A stretch of 43,394 bases of DNA from Beijerinckiaceae bacterium (GTDB taxonomy: Bacteria > Pseudomonadota > Alphaproteobacteria > Rhizobiales > Beijerinckiaceae): contig JAKONI010000220.1 in NCBI GenBank assembly GCA_022702015.1, positions 1-43,394 of the forward strand, read 5' to 3'. This document shows, piece by piece, positions 1 to 9,415 of this stretch. The position numbers and the translations under genes are program-made. The notes under the pieces were generated by a model. The model saw only the letters and a list, made by a program, of their open reading frames with translations. It was not told the origin of the DNA and did no database searches. Position 1 is the stretch's first letter; each line of letters starts with the position of its first letter.

Positions 1-1306
1 TGGCGCCGACCGCCGAATTGCCGACGTCGGTGTGCACGGCGTAGGCGAAGTCGATGGGGGTGGCGCCCCGCGGCAGGGCGATGAGGCGCCCCTTGGGGGT
101 GAAGCAGAACACCTGGTCCTGGAACAGCTCGAGCTTCGTGTGCTCCAGAAATTCCTCCGGGCTGTCGCCCTCGGCCAGGAGCTCGATGGTGCGGCGCAGC
201 CACTGATAGGCGCCGCTCTCGGTGGCGAGGTGCGGCGGAACGCCGGTCTCGTCCCGCCCGCTGGCCTCCCGGCCGCTCATGTCCTTGTAGAGGGCGTGGG
301 CCGCGATGCCGTACTCGGCGATCTCGTCCATGGCGGCGGTGCGGATCTGGAGTTCGACGCGCTGGCTTTTCGGGCCGATCACCGTGGTGTGGATCGAGCG
401 GTAATCGTTCTGCTTCGGGGTCGAGATGTAGTCCTTGTAGCGCCCCGGCACCATCGGCCAGCTGGTATGGACGACGCCCAAGGCCGCGTAGCAATCGTCC
501 AGGGCGTTCACGATCACCCGGAAGCCGAAGATGTCCGACAGTTGCTCGAAGGCGAGCGACTTGCGCTCCATCTTCGCCCAGATCGAATAGGGCCGCTTCT
601 GCCGGCCCGTGACCTCGGCCTCGATGCCCCGCGCCGAAAGTTTATCGGAGAGCACCTTCTCGATGTCCTCCACCATCCGGCCGGACTTGGCCGTGAGCCG
701 CAGCAGCCGCTCGGTGATGGTGGCGTAGATCTCGGGTTCGAGGAAGCGGAAGCCGAGGTCTTCCAGCTCCTCGCGCAACTCCTGCATGCCCATGCGGGCG
801 GCGAGCGGCGCGTAGATGTCGAGCGTTTCCTGGGCGATGCGGCGACGCTTGTCGTCGCGCATGTGCTCCAGGGTGCGCATGTTGTGCAGGCGGTCGGCGA
901 GCTTCACGAGGAGCACGCGCACATCCGCCGCGACGGCGAGCAGCAGCTTGCGGAAGTTCTCGCCCTGGGCGGCCTGCTTCGAGACGAGGTCGAGCCGCTT
1001 GAGCTTAGTCAGCCCATCGACCAGGGCGCCGATCTCGTCGCCGAACAGGCGGCGGATCTCATCGAGGGTGGCCGCCGTGTCCTCGACGGTGTCGTGCAGG
1101 ACGGCGGCGATGATCGTCGCGTCGTCGAGGTGAAGGTCGGTGAGGATCGCCGCCACCTCAAGGGGGTGGGCGAAGAAGGGGTCGCCGGAGGCCCGCTTCT
1201 GTGTTCCGTGGGCCTGCATCGCGTAGACGTAGGCGCGGTTGAGCAAATCCTCGTTGGCCGCGGGGTTGTAGCGCTTCACCCGCTCGACAAGTTCGTATTG
1301 GCGCAT
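1..1306 (-). CDS. rsh: Bifunctional (p)ppGpp synthetase/hydrolase, RelA/SpoT homolog (C-terminus cut by window edge)
   Basis: Reverse-strand translation from ATG at 1306: MRQYELVERVKRYNPAANEDLLNRAYVYAMQAHGTQKRASGDPFFAHPLEVAAILTDL...VLHDTVEDT...ADRLHNMRTL (HD domain), then RYKDYISTPKQNDYRSIHTTV (synthetase) and a TGS-like start. Not in the ORF track because it is open at the edge. Confidence 0.95.
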   Translation of the reverse strand, partial: MRQYELVERVKRYNPAANEDLLNRAYVYAMQAHGTQKRASGDPFFAHPLEVAAILTDLHLDDATIIAAVLHDTVEDTAATLDEIRRLFGDEIGALVDGLTKLKRLDLVSKQAAQGENFRKLLLAVAADVRVLLVKLADRLHNMRTLEHMRDDKRRRIAQETLDIYAPLAARMGMQELREELEDLGFRFLEPEIYATITERLLRLTAKSGRMVEDIEKVLSDKLSARGIEAEVTGRQKRPYSIWAKMERKSLAFEQLSDIFGFRVIVNALDDCYAALGVVHTSWPMVPGRYKDYISTPKQNDYRSIHTTVIGPKSQRVELQIRTAAMDEIAEYGIAAHALYKDMSGREASGRDETGVPPHLATESGAYQWLRRTIELLAEGDSPEEFLEHTKLELFQDQVFCFTPKGRLIALPRGATPIDFAYAVHTDVGNSAVGA

Positions 1307-1610
1307 GATCCGCCGGGAAATCGTAGCCTCCTGAACGCCGCACGCGCCGCCGACCGTCCGGGAGTATTCCCGCAATGCGGCGCACAAGGCCAGAGGCAAG
1401 GCGACGCAATCGGCGCCCACCCGGCGTTTTTCCCGTCGCGCCCTTCGTGGGTTCGTGCTGCCCCGCACGCAAAACGACCCAGGGCGGCGCCGCGTACAAT
1501 GCGGGCTGCCCTGGGTTGCGGTGTGTCGGTCACGGTAGAGAAAGGGCGCCCTCCGGCCGTGCGGGACGCCGTCGCGCCCCCGGCCGGTTTCACCCTCGGG
1601 GAGGGGAGGC

Positions 1611-2021
1611 TTACTCGCCCTCTTCGTCGGTCTCGACCGGCGGGGCGAGGTTCTCGAGGCCGCGCAGCAGATCCTCCTCGCTCATGCGATCGAACTGCAC
1701 GCCGGCGTCGTCGCTGGAGGATTGCGGAGCCACGGCGGCGGCGGCGGGCGAGCTCGACAGCAGCGGCACGGCCTCCGCCTCCGGCTCGTCCACCTCGACG
1801 TACTTCTGCAGCGAGTGGATCAGCTGCTCCTTGAGGTCCTCGGCGGTGATGGTGCCGTCGCCGATCTCGCGCAGCGACACGACGGGGTTCTTGTCGCGGT
1901 CGCGGTCCACGGTCAGCGGCGCGCCGGCCGCCAGGAGGCGGGCCCGGTGGCTCGCCAGGAGCACCAGCTCGAAGCGGTTCTCGACCTTTTCGATGCAATC
2001 TTCGACGGTGACGCGCGCCAT
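1611..2021 (-). CDS. rpoZ: DNA-directed RNA polymerase omega subunit
   Basis: [58 protein letters not shown] is typical RpoZ; located just upstream of rsh as in many alphaproteobacteria. Confidence 0.95.
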   Translation of the reverse strand: MARVTVEDCIEKVENRFELVLLASHRARLLAAGAPLTVDRDRDKNPVVSLREIGDGTITAEDLKEQLIHSLQKYVEVDEPEAEAVPLLSSSPAAAAVAPQSSSDDAGVQFDRMSEEDLLRGLENLAPPVETDEEGE

Positions 2022-2338
2022 GCCTGACGGCTCCTTCGCGGAACGAAATCTCTCGGGATAGGGCGCGTCTTACACCCGATGCGGTTCCGCAACAAGCTGA
2101 GAGGCTTGCCCCCGCCTCGGGACGTCCCACGGCGACCGCCTTCGCGGCGCAAACCTTCGTTAAGGCCCGCCGCCGACACTCCCCCGCAGCCCCGATGGCG
2201 CTGCCCACAGGTTGCGCGACGCCGCGCCTTTGACGCGGTGCGCCGATCAGGCTACAGACTGAATAAAGTGTTTAAGCAAGAACCGTGCCGGTCCCTGGGC
2301 CGCGCGGCCAACGCAATGTGTGGGAATCGGGGCGTGGT

Positions 2339-3913
2339 ATGAGTCTGCTGCAAAGGCTGGAGGTGCGGCAGGGCCAAGCCCTGGTCATGACGCCTCAGCT
2401 CCTGCAAGCGATCAAGCTTCTCCAGTTATCGCATCTCGATCTCGCGGCCTATGTCGAGGCCGAGTTGGAGCGCAACCCGCTCCTGGAGCGCGCCGAGGCG
2501 GAAGGGCCGGCGCCGCAGGACGCCTCGGAAGCCTCCCCGGGGGGCGAGGACGGCCCGCCGGCCGAGGGTTTCGACGGAACCGATTCGGACTCGTGGTCGG
2601 CCAAGGAGCTGGATCCCGGCCGGGGGGAGATCGAGACGGACGGCGACGCCCGCCTGGACAACGTCTTCCCCGACGAGACGCCGACCCGCCTCCACGAGGG
2701 GGAGGGCGGCGACATGCTGAGCCTGACCCCGGCGCCCTACGGGAATACCGGCGGCAGCTTCGACACGGAGGCCCCGGACTTCGAGGCGACGCTCACCTCC
2801 GAGATCACCCTGCGCGAGCATCTGGCCTCGCAGCTCGACCTCGCCACCCGCGATCCCATGGAGCGGCTGATCGGCGGCTTCCTCATCGATGCGGTGGACG
2901 AGGCGGGCTACCTGCGGGAGACGGTGGAGGACGTGGCCAGCCGGCTCGGGGCGGACCCGGCGGTGGTGGAGCGGATGCTCGCCCTCGTCCAGACCTTCGA
3001 CCCGCCGGGGGTGGCCGCCCGCGACCTCGCCGAATGCCTCGCCATCCAATTGCGCGAGCAGGACCGGTTCGACCCGGCGATGGAGGCTTTGGTCTCCCGC
3101 CTCGACCTCGTGGCCAAGCGCGACTTCACGGCCCTGCGCCGCCTGTGCGGCGTGAACGACGAGGACCTCGTCGATATGCTGGCCGAGATCCGCCGCCTCG
3201 ATCCCAAGCCCGGCCGGGCCTTCGGATCGAGCGCCGTGGAGGTACTGGTGCCGGACGTGTTCGTCCGCGCGGCGCCGGACGGCTCCTGGCTGGTGGAACT
3301 GAACGGCGAGGCCCTGCCCAGGGTGCTGGTCAACCAGAGCTACTATGCCCGGGTCTCGCGCAACGCCAAGGCCGACGGCGACAAGGCGTTCCTCTCCGAG
3401 GCGCTGCAGAACGCCAACTGGCTCACCCGCAGCCTTGAGCAGCGGGCCCGCACTATCCTGAAGGTCGCCACCGAGATCGTCCGCCAGCAGGACGGCTTCT
3501 TCGTCCACGGGGTCGCCCACCTGCGCCCCCTGAACCTGAAGACGGTGGCCGAGGCGATCGGGATGCACGAATCGACCGTCTCCCGCGTCACCTCGAACAA
3601 GGCCATCGGCACCAGCCGGGGCACGCTGGAGATGAAGTACTTCTTCACGGCCGCGATCCCCGGCGCGGCGGGGGGGGCGGCCCATTCCTCGGAGGCCGTC
3701 CGCCACCGGATCAAGCAACTGGTCGACGGCGAGACGGGGGAGACCGTCCTCTCCGACGACGCCCTGGTGCAGAGGCTGCGCGACGAGGGCATCGACATCG
3801 CCCGCCGGACGGTGGCCAAGTACCGCGAATCGCTGCGCATCCCCAGCTCCATCGAGCGGCGGCGGGAATGGTCGGCCCAGGCGGGCCAGCACGCCGCCCT
3901 GGCGATGCGCTGA
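2339..3913 (+). CDS. rpoN: RNA polymerase sigma-54 factor
   Basis: MSLLQRLEVRQGQALVMTPQLLQAIKLLQLSHLDL (region I) and C-terminal RpoN box ARRTVAKYRE. Start chosen at ATG 2339, inside the longer ORF. Confidence 0.96.
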   Translation: MSLLQRLEVRQGQALVMTPQLLQAIKLLQLSHLDLAAYVEAELERNPLLERAEAEGPAPQDASEASPGGEDGPPAEGFDGTDSDSWSAKELDPGRGEIETDGDARLDNVFPDETPTRLHEGEGGDMLSLTPAPYGNTGGSFDTEAPDFEATLTSEITLREHLASQLDLATRDPMERLIGGFLIDAVDEAGYLRETVEDVASRLGADPAVVERMLALVQTFDPPGVAARDLAECLAIQLREQDRFDPAMEALVSRLDLVAKRDFTALRRLCGVNDEDLVDMLAEIRRLDPKPGRAFGSSAVEVLVPDVFVRAAPDGSWLVELNGEALPRVLVNQSYYARVSRNAKADGDKAFLSEALQNANWLTRSLEQRARTILKVATEIVRQQDGFFVHGVAHLRPLNLKTVAEAIGMHESTVSRVTSNKAIGTSRGTLEMKYFFTAAIPGAAGGAAHSSEAVRHRIKQLVDGETGETVLSDDALVQRLRDEGIDIARRTVAKYRESLRIPSSIERRREWSAQAGQHAALAMR

Positions 3914-4008
3914 CGGCCGGGCGCCATCGCGGACGATCGGACGGCTTCGCGCTTGCCTGACGGATGCGTTCGGCCCATGCGTCCCCGCGACCTCGAACGG
4001 ACCCCCCG

Positions 4009-5382
4009 ATGACCGCTTCCCCCCCGTCCCGCAGCCTCACCGCGATCGTCCTCGCCGCCGGCAAGGGCACGCGGATGCGCTCCGACCTGCCGAAGGTGCT
4101 CCACAAGGTCGCCGGGCGGACGATGCTCGGCCACGTGCTCGCGGCGGTCCGCAGCGCGGGGGCGACGCGGATCGGCGTCGTGGCCGAGCCCGGCCGGGCG
4201 GACGTGGCCGCCGAGATCGAGCGGCAGGCCCCCGGGGCCGGGGTCTTTCCGCAGGTGGAGCGCCTGGGCACCGCCCATGCCGTGCTCGCCGCCCGCCCGC
4301 TGCTCGCCGGGACCGGCGACGATGTGATCGTCGCCTTCGGGGACACGCCCCTGGTGACGCCGGAGACCTTCGCCCGGCTGCGCGCCCCGCTCTCCGAAGG
4401 GGCGGCGGTGGCCGTGCTCGCCTTCACCACCGACACGCCCACCGGCTACGGCCGGGTGCTCACCGTTGGGGAGCGTGTCCTGGCGATCCGCGAGGAGAAG
4501 GATGCGAGCGAGGCCGAGCGGCGGGTTTGCCTGTGCAACGCCGGCCTCATGGCCCTGTCGGGCGACCACGCGCTGGCCCTGCTGGAGCGCATCGGCAACG
4601 CCAATGCGGCGGGCGAGTACTACCTGCCCGACGCGGTGGCGCTGGCCGTGGCGGACGGCCTGTCCGTCGCGGTGGTCCCGGTGGAGGAGGCCGAGGCGCA
4701 GGGGGTCAACGACCGGGTGCAACTCGCCGCCGCCGAGGCCGTGGTGCAGGGCCGCCTGCGCCGGGCCGCGCTCCTCGGGGGGGCGACCCTGGTCGCCCCT
4801 GAGACGGTGTTCCTGAGCCACGATACGGTGCTCGGCCGCGACGTGACGGTGGAGCCGCACGTGGTGTTCGGCCCCGGCGTCGTCGTGGCCGACGGCTGCA
4901 CGGTGCGGGCCTATGCCCACCTCACCGAGGTCCGCCTGGAGGCGGGGGTGAAGATCGGCCCCTTCGTGCGGATGCGCGGCGGGGCGGTGCTGGAGACCGG
5001 GGCCGAGATCGGCAACTTCGTGGAACTGAAGAACGCCCGGATGGGGCCCGGCGCCAAGGCCGCCCACCTCACCTATCTCGGGGATGCCGAGATCGGCGCC
5101 AAGGCCAATGTCGGCGCGGGCACCATCACCTGCAATTACGACGGCGTGTTCAAGCACCGCACCACGATCGGTGCGGGGGCCTTCATCGGCTCGAACTCGG
5201 CCCTCGTCGCCCCGGTGAGCATCGGCGCGGGGGCGACGGTCGGGGCGGGCTCGGTCATCACCAAGGACGTGCCGGAGGGCGCGCTGGCGGTGGCCCGGGG
5301 CCATCAGTTGACGAAGCCCGGCCAGGCGGCGGCGATGCGGGCGCGGCTCCAGGCTCTCAAGGAACGCCGGAAGGGCGGCTGA
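4009..5382 (+). CDS. glmU: Bifunctional UDP-N-acetylglucosamine pyrophosphorylase / glucosamine-1-phosphate N-acetyltransferase
   Basis: AIVLAAGKGTRMRSDLPKVLHKVAGRTMLGHVL nucleotidyltransferase motif plus left-handed beta-helix acetyltransferase (NVGAGTITCNYDGVFKHRTTIGAGAFIGSNSALVAPV). Confidence 0.96.
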   Translation: MTASPPSRSLTAIVLAAGKGTRMRSDLPKVLHKVAGRTMLGHVLAAVRSAGATRIGVVAEPGRADVAAEIERQAPGAGVFPQVERLGTAHAVLAARPLLAGTGDDVIVAFGDTPLVTPETFARLRAPLSEGAAVAVLAFTTDTPTGYGRVLTVGERVLAIREEKDASEAERRVCLCNAGLMALSGDHALALLERIGNANAAGEYYLPDAVALAVADGLSVAVVPVEEAEAQGVNDRVQLAAAEAVVQGRLRRAALLGGATLVAPETVFLSHDTVLGRDVTVEPHVVFGPGVVVADGCTVRAYAHLTEVRLEAGVKIGPFVRMRGGAVLETGAEIGNFVELKNARMGPGAKAAHLTYLGDAEIGAKANVGAGTITCNYDGVFKHRTTIGAGAFIGSNSALVAPVSIGAGATVGAGSVITKDVPEGALAVARGHQLTKPGQAAAMRARLQALKERRKGG

Positions 5383-5427
5383 CCCGGCCGCGACGGCGGA
5401 TGACGACACGCGAGGGGGAACATCGAC

Positions 5428-6213
5428 ATGGCCCATGAATTTCGGGTGGTCGAGGGGGGCAAGGGCTCCCTCGGCGACATCGACCGCGAGGCCCTGCGCG
5501 GGGCGCGCATCGACCTCGCCGCCTGCTTCCGCATGGCCGCGCGCTACGGCCTGGAGGAGGGGATCTGCAACCACTTCTCGGCGATGGTGCCGGGGCGGGA
5601 CGACCTGTTCCTCGTGAACCCCTATGGTCTCGCCTTCTGCGAGGTCACGGCGTCGAGCCTCCTCGTCTGCGACTTCCACGGCCGCGTGGTCGAGGGCGAG
5701 GGCCAGCCGGAGGCCACCGCCTTCTTCATCCATGCCCGCCTGCACAAGACCCTGCCCCGGGCCCGGGCGGCGTTCCACACGCACATGCCCTATGCCACGG
5801 CGCTCAGCATGACCGAGGGCGAGCCCCTGGCCTATGCCGGCCAGACGGCGCTCAAGTTCCATGGCCGCACGGCGGTGGACGACGCCTATAACGGCCTCGC
5901 CCTCGACGACGCCGAGGGGGACCGGATCGCCGCGACCCTCGGGGATGCGGACATCGTGTTCCTGCGCAACCACGGTGTGATGGTCACGGGCCCGACCATC
6001 GCCGAAGCCTGGGACGACCTCTATTATCTGGAGCGTGCCGCCGAGGCGCAGGTGAAGGCCCTCTCCACCGGCCGCCGCCTCCTGCCGGTGGATCCCTCCA
6101 TCGCCAAGGCCGCCGCCGCGCAGATGCGCGAGGGCGATCCCGAGAGCGCCCGGCTGCATCTGGCGAGCATCAAGCGGGTGCTCACCCGGGACGGGGAGAA
6201 TTTCGCGGAGTAG
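5428..6213 (+). CDS. Class II aldolase/adducin family protein
   Basis: CNHFSAMVPGRDDLFLVNPYGLAFCEVTASSLLVCD, HTHMPYATALS, NHGVMVTGPTIAEAWDDLYYLERAAEAQ. Confidence 0.9.
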   Translation: MAHEFRVVEGGKGSLGDIDREALRGARIDLAACFRMAARYGLEEGICNHFSAMVPGRDDLFLVNPYGLAFCEVTASSLLVCDFHGRVVEGEGQPEATAFFIHARLHKTLPRARAAFHTHMPYATALSMTEGEPLAYAGQTALKFHGRTAVDDAYNGLALDDAEGDRIAATLGDADIVFLRNHGVMVTGPTIAEAWDDLYYLERAAEAQVKALSTGRRLLPVDPSIAKAAAAQMREGDPESARLHLASIKRVLTRDGENFAE

Positions 6214-6246
6214 CGGCCACCCTTCGGCACGATCCCCCCCCCTCGG

Positions 6247-6356
6247 CCTCAATCCTGAGGTGCCTGGCGCGCCGGGCCCCGAGGGAGGGTTCCCGGTCCC
6301 TCCGCGGTCCCTGGGGGCCGCCTTCGAGGCGGCCCTCGCCGCACCTCAGGATGAGG
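6247..6356. repeat. Intergenic repeat with inverted terminal arms (CCTCA(A)TCCTGAGGTGC ... GCACCTCAGGATGAGG)
   Basis: Left arm 6247-6263 and right arm 6341-6356 are reverse complements apart from one inserted A; one arm plus flanking GGCC.CCTCGAAGG recurs at 43350. Confidence 0.8.
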
Positions 6357-6503
6357 GGACAGGGGATGGAGGGACTTTTCGGTCAGGCTCTCGGGATGAG
6401 GACGGGTTCGGGACAGGCCCCGTGATCCGGGCCGTGCGATGCGGTAACATCGATCGCATATAACAGCCCGGCCCCGGTCGGGCGGACGAATGGAAGTCGG
6501 ATC

Positions 6504-8330
6504 ATGTGCGGCATCGTCGGCATCGTCGGGAGTGACGTGGTAGCGGGACAGGTGGTCGAAGCGCTCCGGCGCCTCGAATACCGGGGCTACGATTCCGCCG
6601 GCATCGCCACCCTGGAGCGGGGCCAGCTTCAGCGCCGCCGCGCCTCGGGCAAGCTCGCCAACCTGGAAGCGAAGCTCATCGAGCAGCCGCTCACCGGCAC
6701 GATCGGCATCGGCCATACCCGCTGGGCGACGCACGGACGGCCGACCGAGGCCAACGCCCACCCGCACGCCACCGCCCGGCTGGCCGTCGTCCATAACGGC
6801 ATTATCGAGAACTTCCGCGAGTTGAAGGCCGAACTGGAGGCCGAGGGCGTCCGCTTCGAGAGCGAGACGGACACCGAGGTCGTCGTCCAGCTCGTCAGCC
6901 GCCTGATGGACGGGGGGAAGGGGCCGGTGGAGGCGGTGGCCACCGCCCTGCCGCGCCTGCGTGGGGCCTTCGCGCTGGGCTTCATCTTCGCGGGCGAGGA
7001 AAATCTCCTGATCGGCGCCCGGCACGGGGCACCGCTGGCCGTCGGCTACGGCCACGGGGCGACCTATCTCGGCTCGGATGCCCTGGCGCTCGCGCCCTTC
7101 ACCGACGCCATCGCCTACCTCGACGAGGGCGACTGGGCGATCCTGACCCGGGAAGGCGCGGAGTTCCGCGACGCCTCCGGGGCCCGGGTGGAGCGGCCGC
7201 GCCAGATCATCGCCACCCAGGCGTTCCGGGTGGACAAGGGCGAGTACCGCCACTTCATGGCCAAGGAGATCCATGAGCAGCCGGAGGTCGTGGGCCGGAC
7301 CCTGGCCCACTACGTCGACCTCGCGGAGGGCCGGGTGGTGCTGCCGGAGGCGCTGCCCTTCGACTTCGCCAAGCTCAGCCGGGTGTACATCACCGCCTGC
7401 GGCACCGCCTTCTATGCCGGCCTCGTCGCCCGCTACTGGTTCGAGCAGATCGCCCGGCTGCCGGTGGAGATCGACGTGGCCTCCGAGGCCCGCTACCGCG
7501 AGGCGCCGCTGGAGCGCGACGGGCTGACCCTCGTCATCTCGCAATCCGGCGAGACCGCCGACACCCTGGCCTCCCTGCGCTATGCGAAGTCTCAGGGGCA
7601 GCACACCCTCAGCGTCGTCAACGTGCCGACCTCGACCATCGCCCGGGAATCCTCGGTGGTGATGCCGACGCTGGCCGGACCCGAGATCGGCGTGGCCTCG
7701 ACCAAGGCGTTCTCCTGCCAGCTCACCGTGCTCCTGTGCCTCGCCATCGCCGCCGGCCGTGCGCGGGGGACCCTCGACGCCGGCGGCGAGCGCCGGCTGA
7801 TCGACGGGCTCATCAAGGCGCCGGGCCTGATGGCCGAGGCCCTGGCCCAGGAGCCGGCCATCGAGGGGCTGTCGCGGGAGGTCGCCAAGGCCCGGGACGT
7901 CCTCTACCTCGGCCGGGGCACGAGCTACCCGATGGCGCTGGAAGGTGCCCTGAAGCTCAAGGAAATCAGCTACATCCACGCCGAGGGCTACGCGGCGGGG
8001 GAGCTGAAGCACGGCCCGATCGCGCTCATCGACGAGAGCGTCCCGGTGATCGTCATCGCCCCGCACGACGCGGTGTTCGAGAAGACGGTCTCCAACATGC
8101 AGGAGGTCGCCGCACGCGGCGGGCGGATCGTCCTCATCGGCGACGCCAAGGGGGCGGCCGAGCACGGGCTCGATACCATGGCGACCTTCACCATGCCGGC
8201 CCTCGATCCGCTGGTGGCCCCCATCGTCTACGCGGTGCCGATCCAGCTCCTCGCCTACCATGTGGCCGTCTTCATGGGGAAGGACGTGGACCAGCCCCGG
8301 AACCTCGCCAAATCCGTCACGGTGGAGTGA
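6504..8330 (+). CDS. glmS: Glutamine--fructose-6-phosphate aminotransferase (isomerizing)
   Basis: MCGIVGIVGSDVVAGQVVEALRRLEYRGYDSAGIA, GHTRWATHGRPTEANAHPH, two SIS domains, C-terminal DQPRNLAKSVTVE. Confidence 0.98.
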   Translation: MCGIVGIVGSDVVAGQVVEALRRLEYRGYDSAGIATLERGQLQRRRASGKLANLEAKLIEQPLTGTIGIGHTRWATHGRPTEANAHPHATARLAVVHNGIIENFRELKAELEAEGVRFESETDTEVVVQLVSRLMDGGKGPVEAVATALPRLRGAFALGFIFAGEENLLIGARHGAPLAVGYGHGATYLGSDALALAPFTDAIAYLDEGDWAILTREGAEFRDASGARVERPRQIIATQAFRVDKGEYRHFMAKEIHEQPEVVGRTLAHYVDLAEGRVVLPEALPFDFAKLSRVYITACGTAFYAGLVARYWFEQIARLPVEIDVASEARYREAPLERDGLTLVISQSGETADTLASLRYAKSQGQHTLSVVNVPTSTIARESSVVMPTLAGPEIGVASTKAFSCQLTVLLCLAIAAGRARGTLDAGGERRLIDGLIKAPGLMAEALAQEPAIEGLSREVAKARDVLYLGRGTSYPMALEGALKLKEISYIHAEGYAAGELKHGPIALIDESVPVIVIAPHDAVFEKTVSNMQEVAARGGRIVLIGDAKGAAEHGLDTMATFTMPALDPLVAPIVYAVPIQLLAYHVAVFMGKDVDQPRNLAKSVTVE

Positions 8331-8461
8331 GCGGGGGCCGTGTCCGGGCGCACTTTTGCAATCTGAACCTGTTTTCGATCAGCGTTTGCAATTGACCGTT
8401 CGGGGAGGCCAGCGCCAAGGTTCGCCGCCGCGCGATCGGCGCGGGTCAACACGGGTCGATC

Positions 8462-9310
8462 ATGCGCCCTGTCCCCCTCCTGTCCGTTCTCATCATGGCC
8501 CTGGCGGCGACGGCGGCCGACGCCCAGCCGGCCCAGCCCGATCCCGGGCGGCCGGCGCCGCGCCGTCCGGTCCATCGGGCCCAAAGTCCCGCCCAGCCCA
8601 TCACCGTCTACGATGCCCGGATCGAGGCGGGCGACCTTCGCCTGTCGGGGTCGATCCGTAAGCCCGGCGCCATCGTGGAGATGGATGGCGACGTCTCGAT
8701 CCAGGCGGACAGCCGTGGCCGCTTCCTGTTCAAGCTGCCCTATCGGTCGTCCACCTGCGTCGTGACCCTCAAGAGCGGCGAGGACGAGCGCGAGGCGACC
8801 ATCGCCAACTGCGCGCCGGAGGGCCCCCCCGGCCCGCCCGGTCCGCAGGGAGCCCCCGGTCCGGCGGGCGAGAGGGGACCTGCGGGCGAGGCCGGTCTCA
8901 AGGGCGAGGCGGGGCCCAAGGGCGAGGCTGGGCCCAAGGGCGAGGCCGGTCTCAAGGGCGATACGGGTCCCAAGGGCGAGCAGGGCCAGCCCGGTGCGAA
9001 GGGCGAGGCAGGATTGCCGGGTCCCCGGGGCGAGCAGGGCGCGAAGGGCGACGCGGGGGCTCCCGGTCCCAGGGGCGAGCCCGGTCAAAGGGGTGAGCCG
9101 GGTCCCGCCGGCCAGCCCGGCGCGGCGACGGTGGCTCTCAGGCGCCTGCGCAAGACCGATTGCGCGGGGGCCTGCGCCGTGACCTGCGAGGGCGAGGAGG
9201 CGATGGTGGCCGCCCGCTGCCTCGGCGCCGGCACCCCGGCCTACGAGGGCGAGGGCGCTTCCTGTCCCTCCGAGGCCACGGGGATCGTGGGCTTCTGCGC
9301 CAAGCCGTAA
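8462..9310 (+). CDS. Secreted collagen-like (Gly-X-Y) repeat protein with Cys-rich C-terminus
   Basis: N-terminal signal-like segment ([22 protein letters not shown]), a carboxypeptidase-regulatory-like beta segment, 34 uninterrupted GXY triplets, then a C-terminal domain with 6 Cys. Confidence 0.85.
   Translation: MRPVPLLSVLIMALAATAADAQPAQPDPGRPAPRRPVHRAQSPAQPITVYDARIEAGDLRLSGSIRKPGAIVEMDGDVSIQADSRGRFLFKLPYRSSTCVVTLKSGEDEREATIANCAPEGPPGPPGPQGAPGPAGERGPAGEAGLKGEAGPKGEAGPKGEAGLKGDTGPKGEQGQPGAKGEAGLPGPRGEQGAKGDAGAPGPRGEPGQRGEPGPAGQPGAATVALRRLRKTDCAGACAVTCEGEEAMVAARCLGAGTPAYEGEGASCPSEATGIVGFCAKP
8822..9127 (+). repeat. Collagen-like GXY-coding repeat tract (34 triplets), including 18-bp-type near-tandem units ggcgaggc.ggg.ccaag
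   Basis: [54 protein letters not shown]...[12 protein letters not shown] counted from the translation. Confidence 0.9.
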
Positions 9311-9320
9311 ATCCGGGTTT

Positions 9321-9415
9321 CCAAAGGGCCGGGCCCTTTGGCGGGTGCAGGGCGGCGCCCTGCGCCTGTCGGGGTCTTACCCCGACACCCCATCGAAGGG
9401 CGTGACGCCCTTCGA
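9321..9415. repeat. Multi-hairpin intergenic repeat (four consecutive inverted repeats)
   Basis: CCAAAGGGCC-g-GGCCCTTTGG (9321-9341), GCAGGGC-ggc-GCCCTGC (9347-9363), GTCGGGG-tctta-CCCCGAC (9368-9386), TCGAAGGGCG-tga-CGCCCTTCGA (9393-9415). Confidence 0.88.

Noticed and set aside
6214-6503. Possible glmS ribozyme/riboswitch upstream of glmS
   Set aside because: The glmS ribozyme is known mainly from Gram-positives and I see no matching core; the region is explained by the dispersed repeat.
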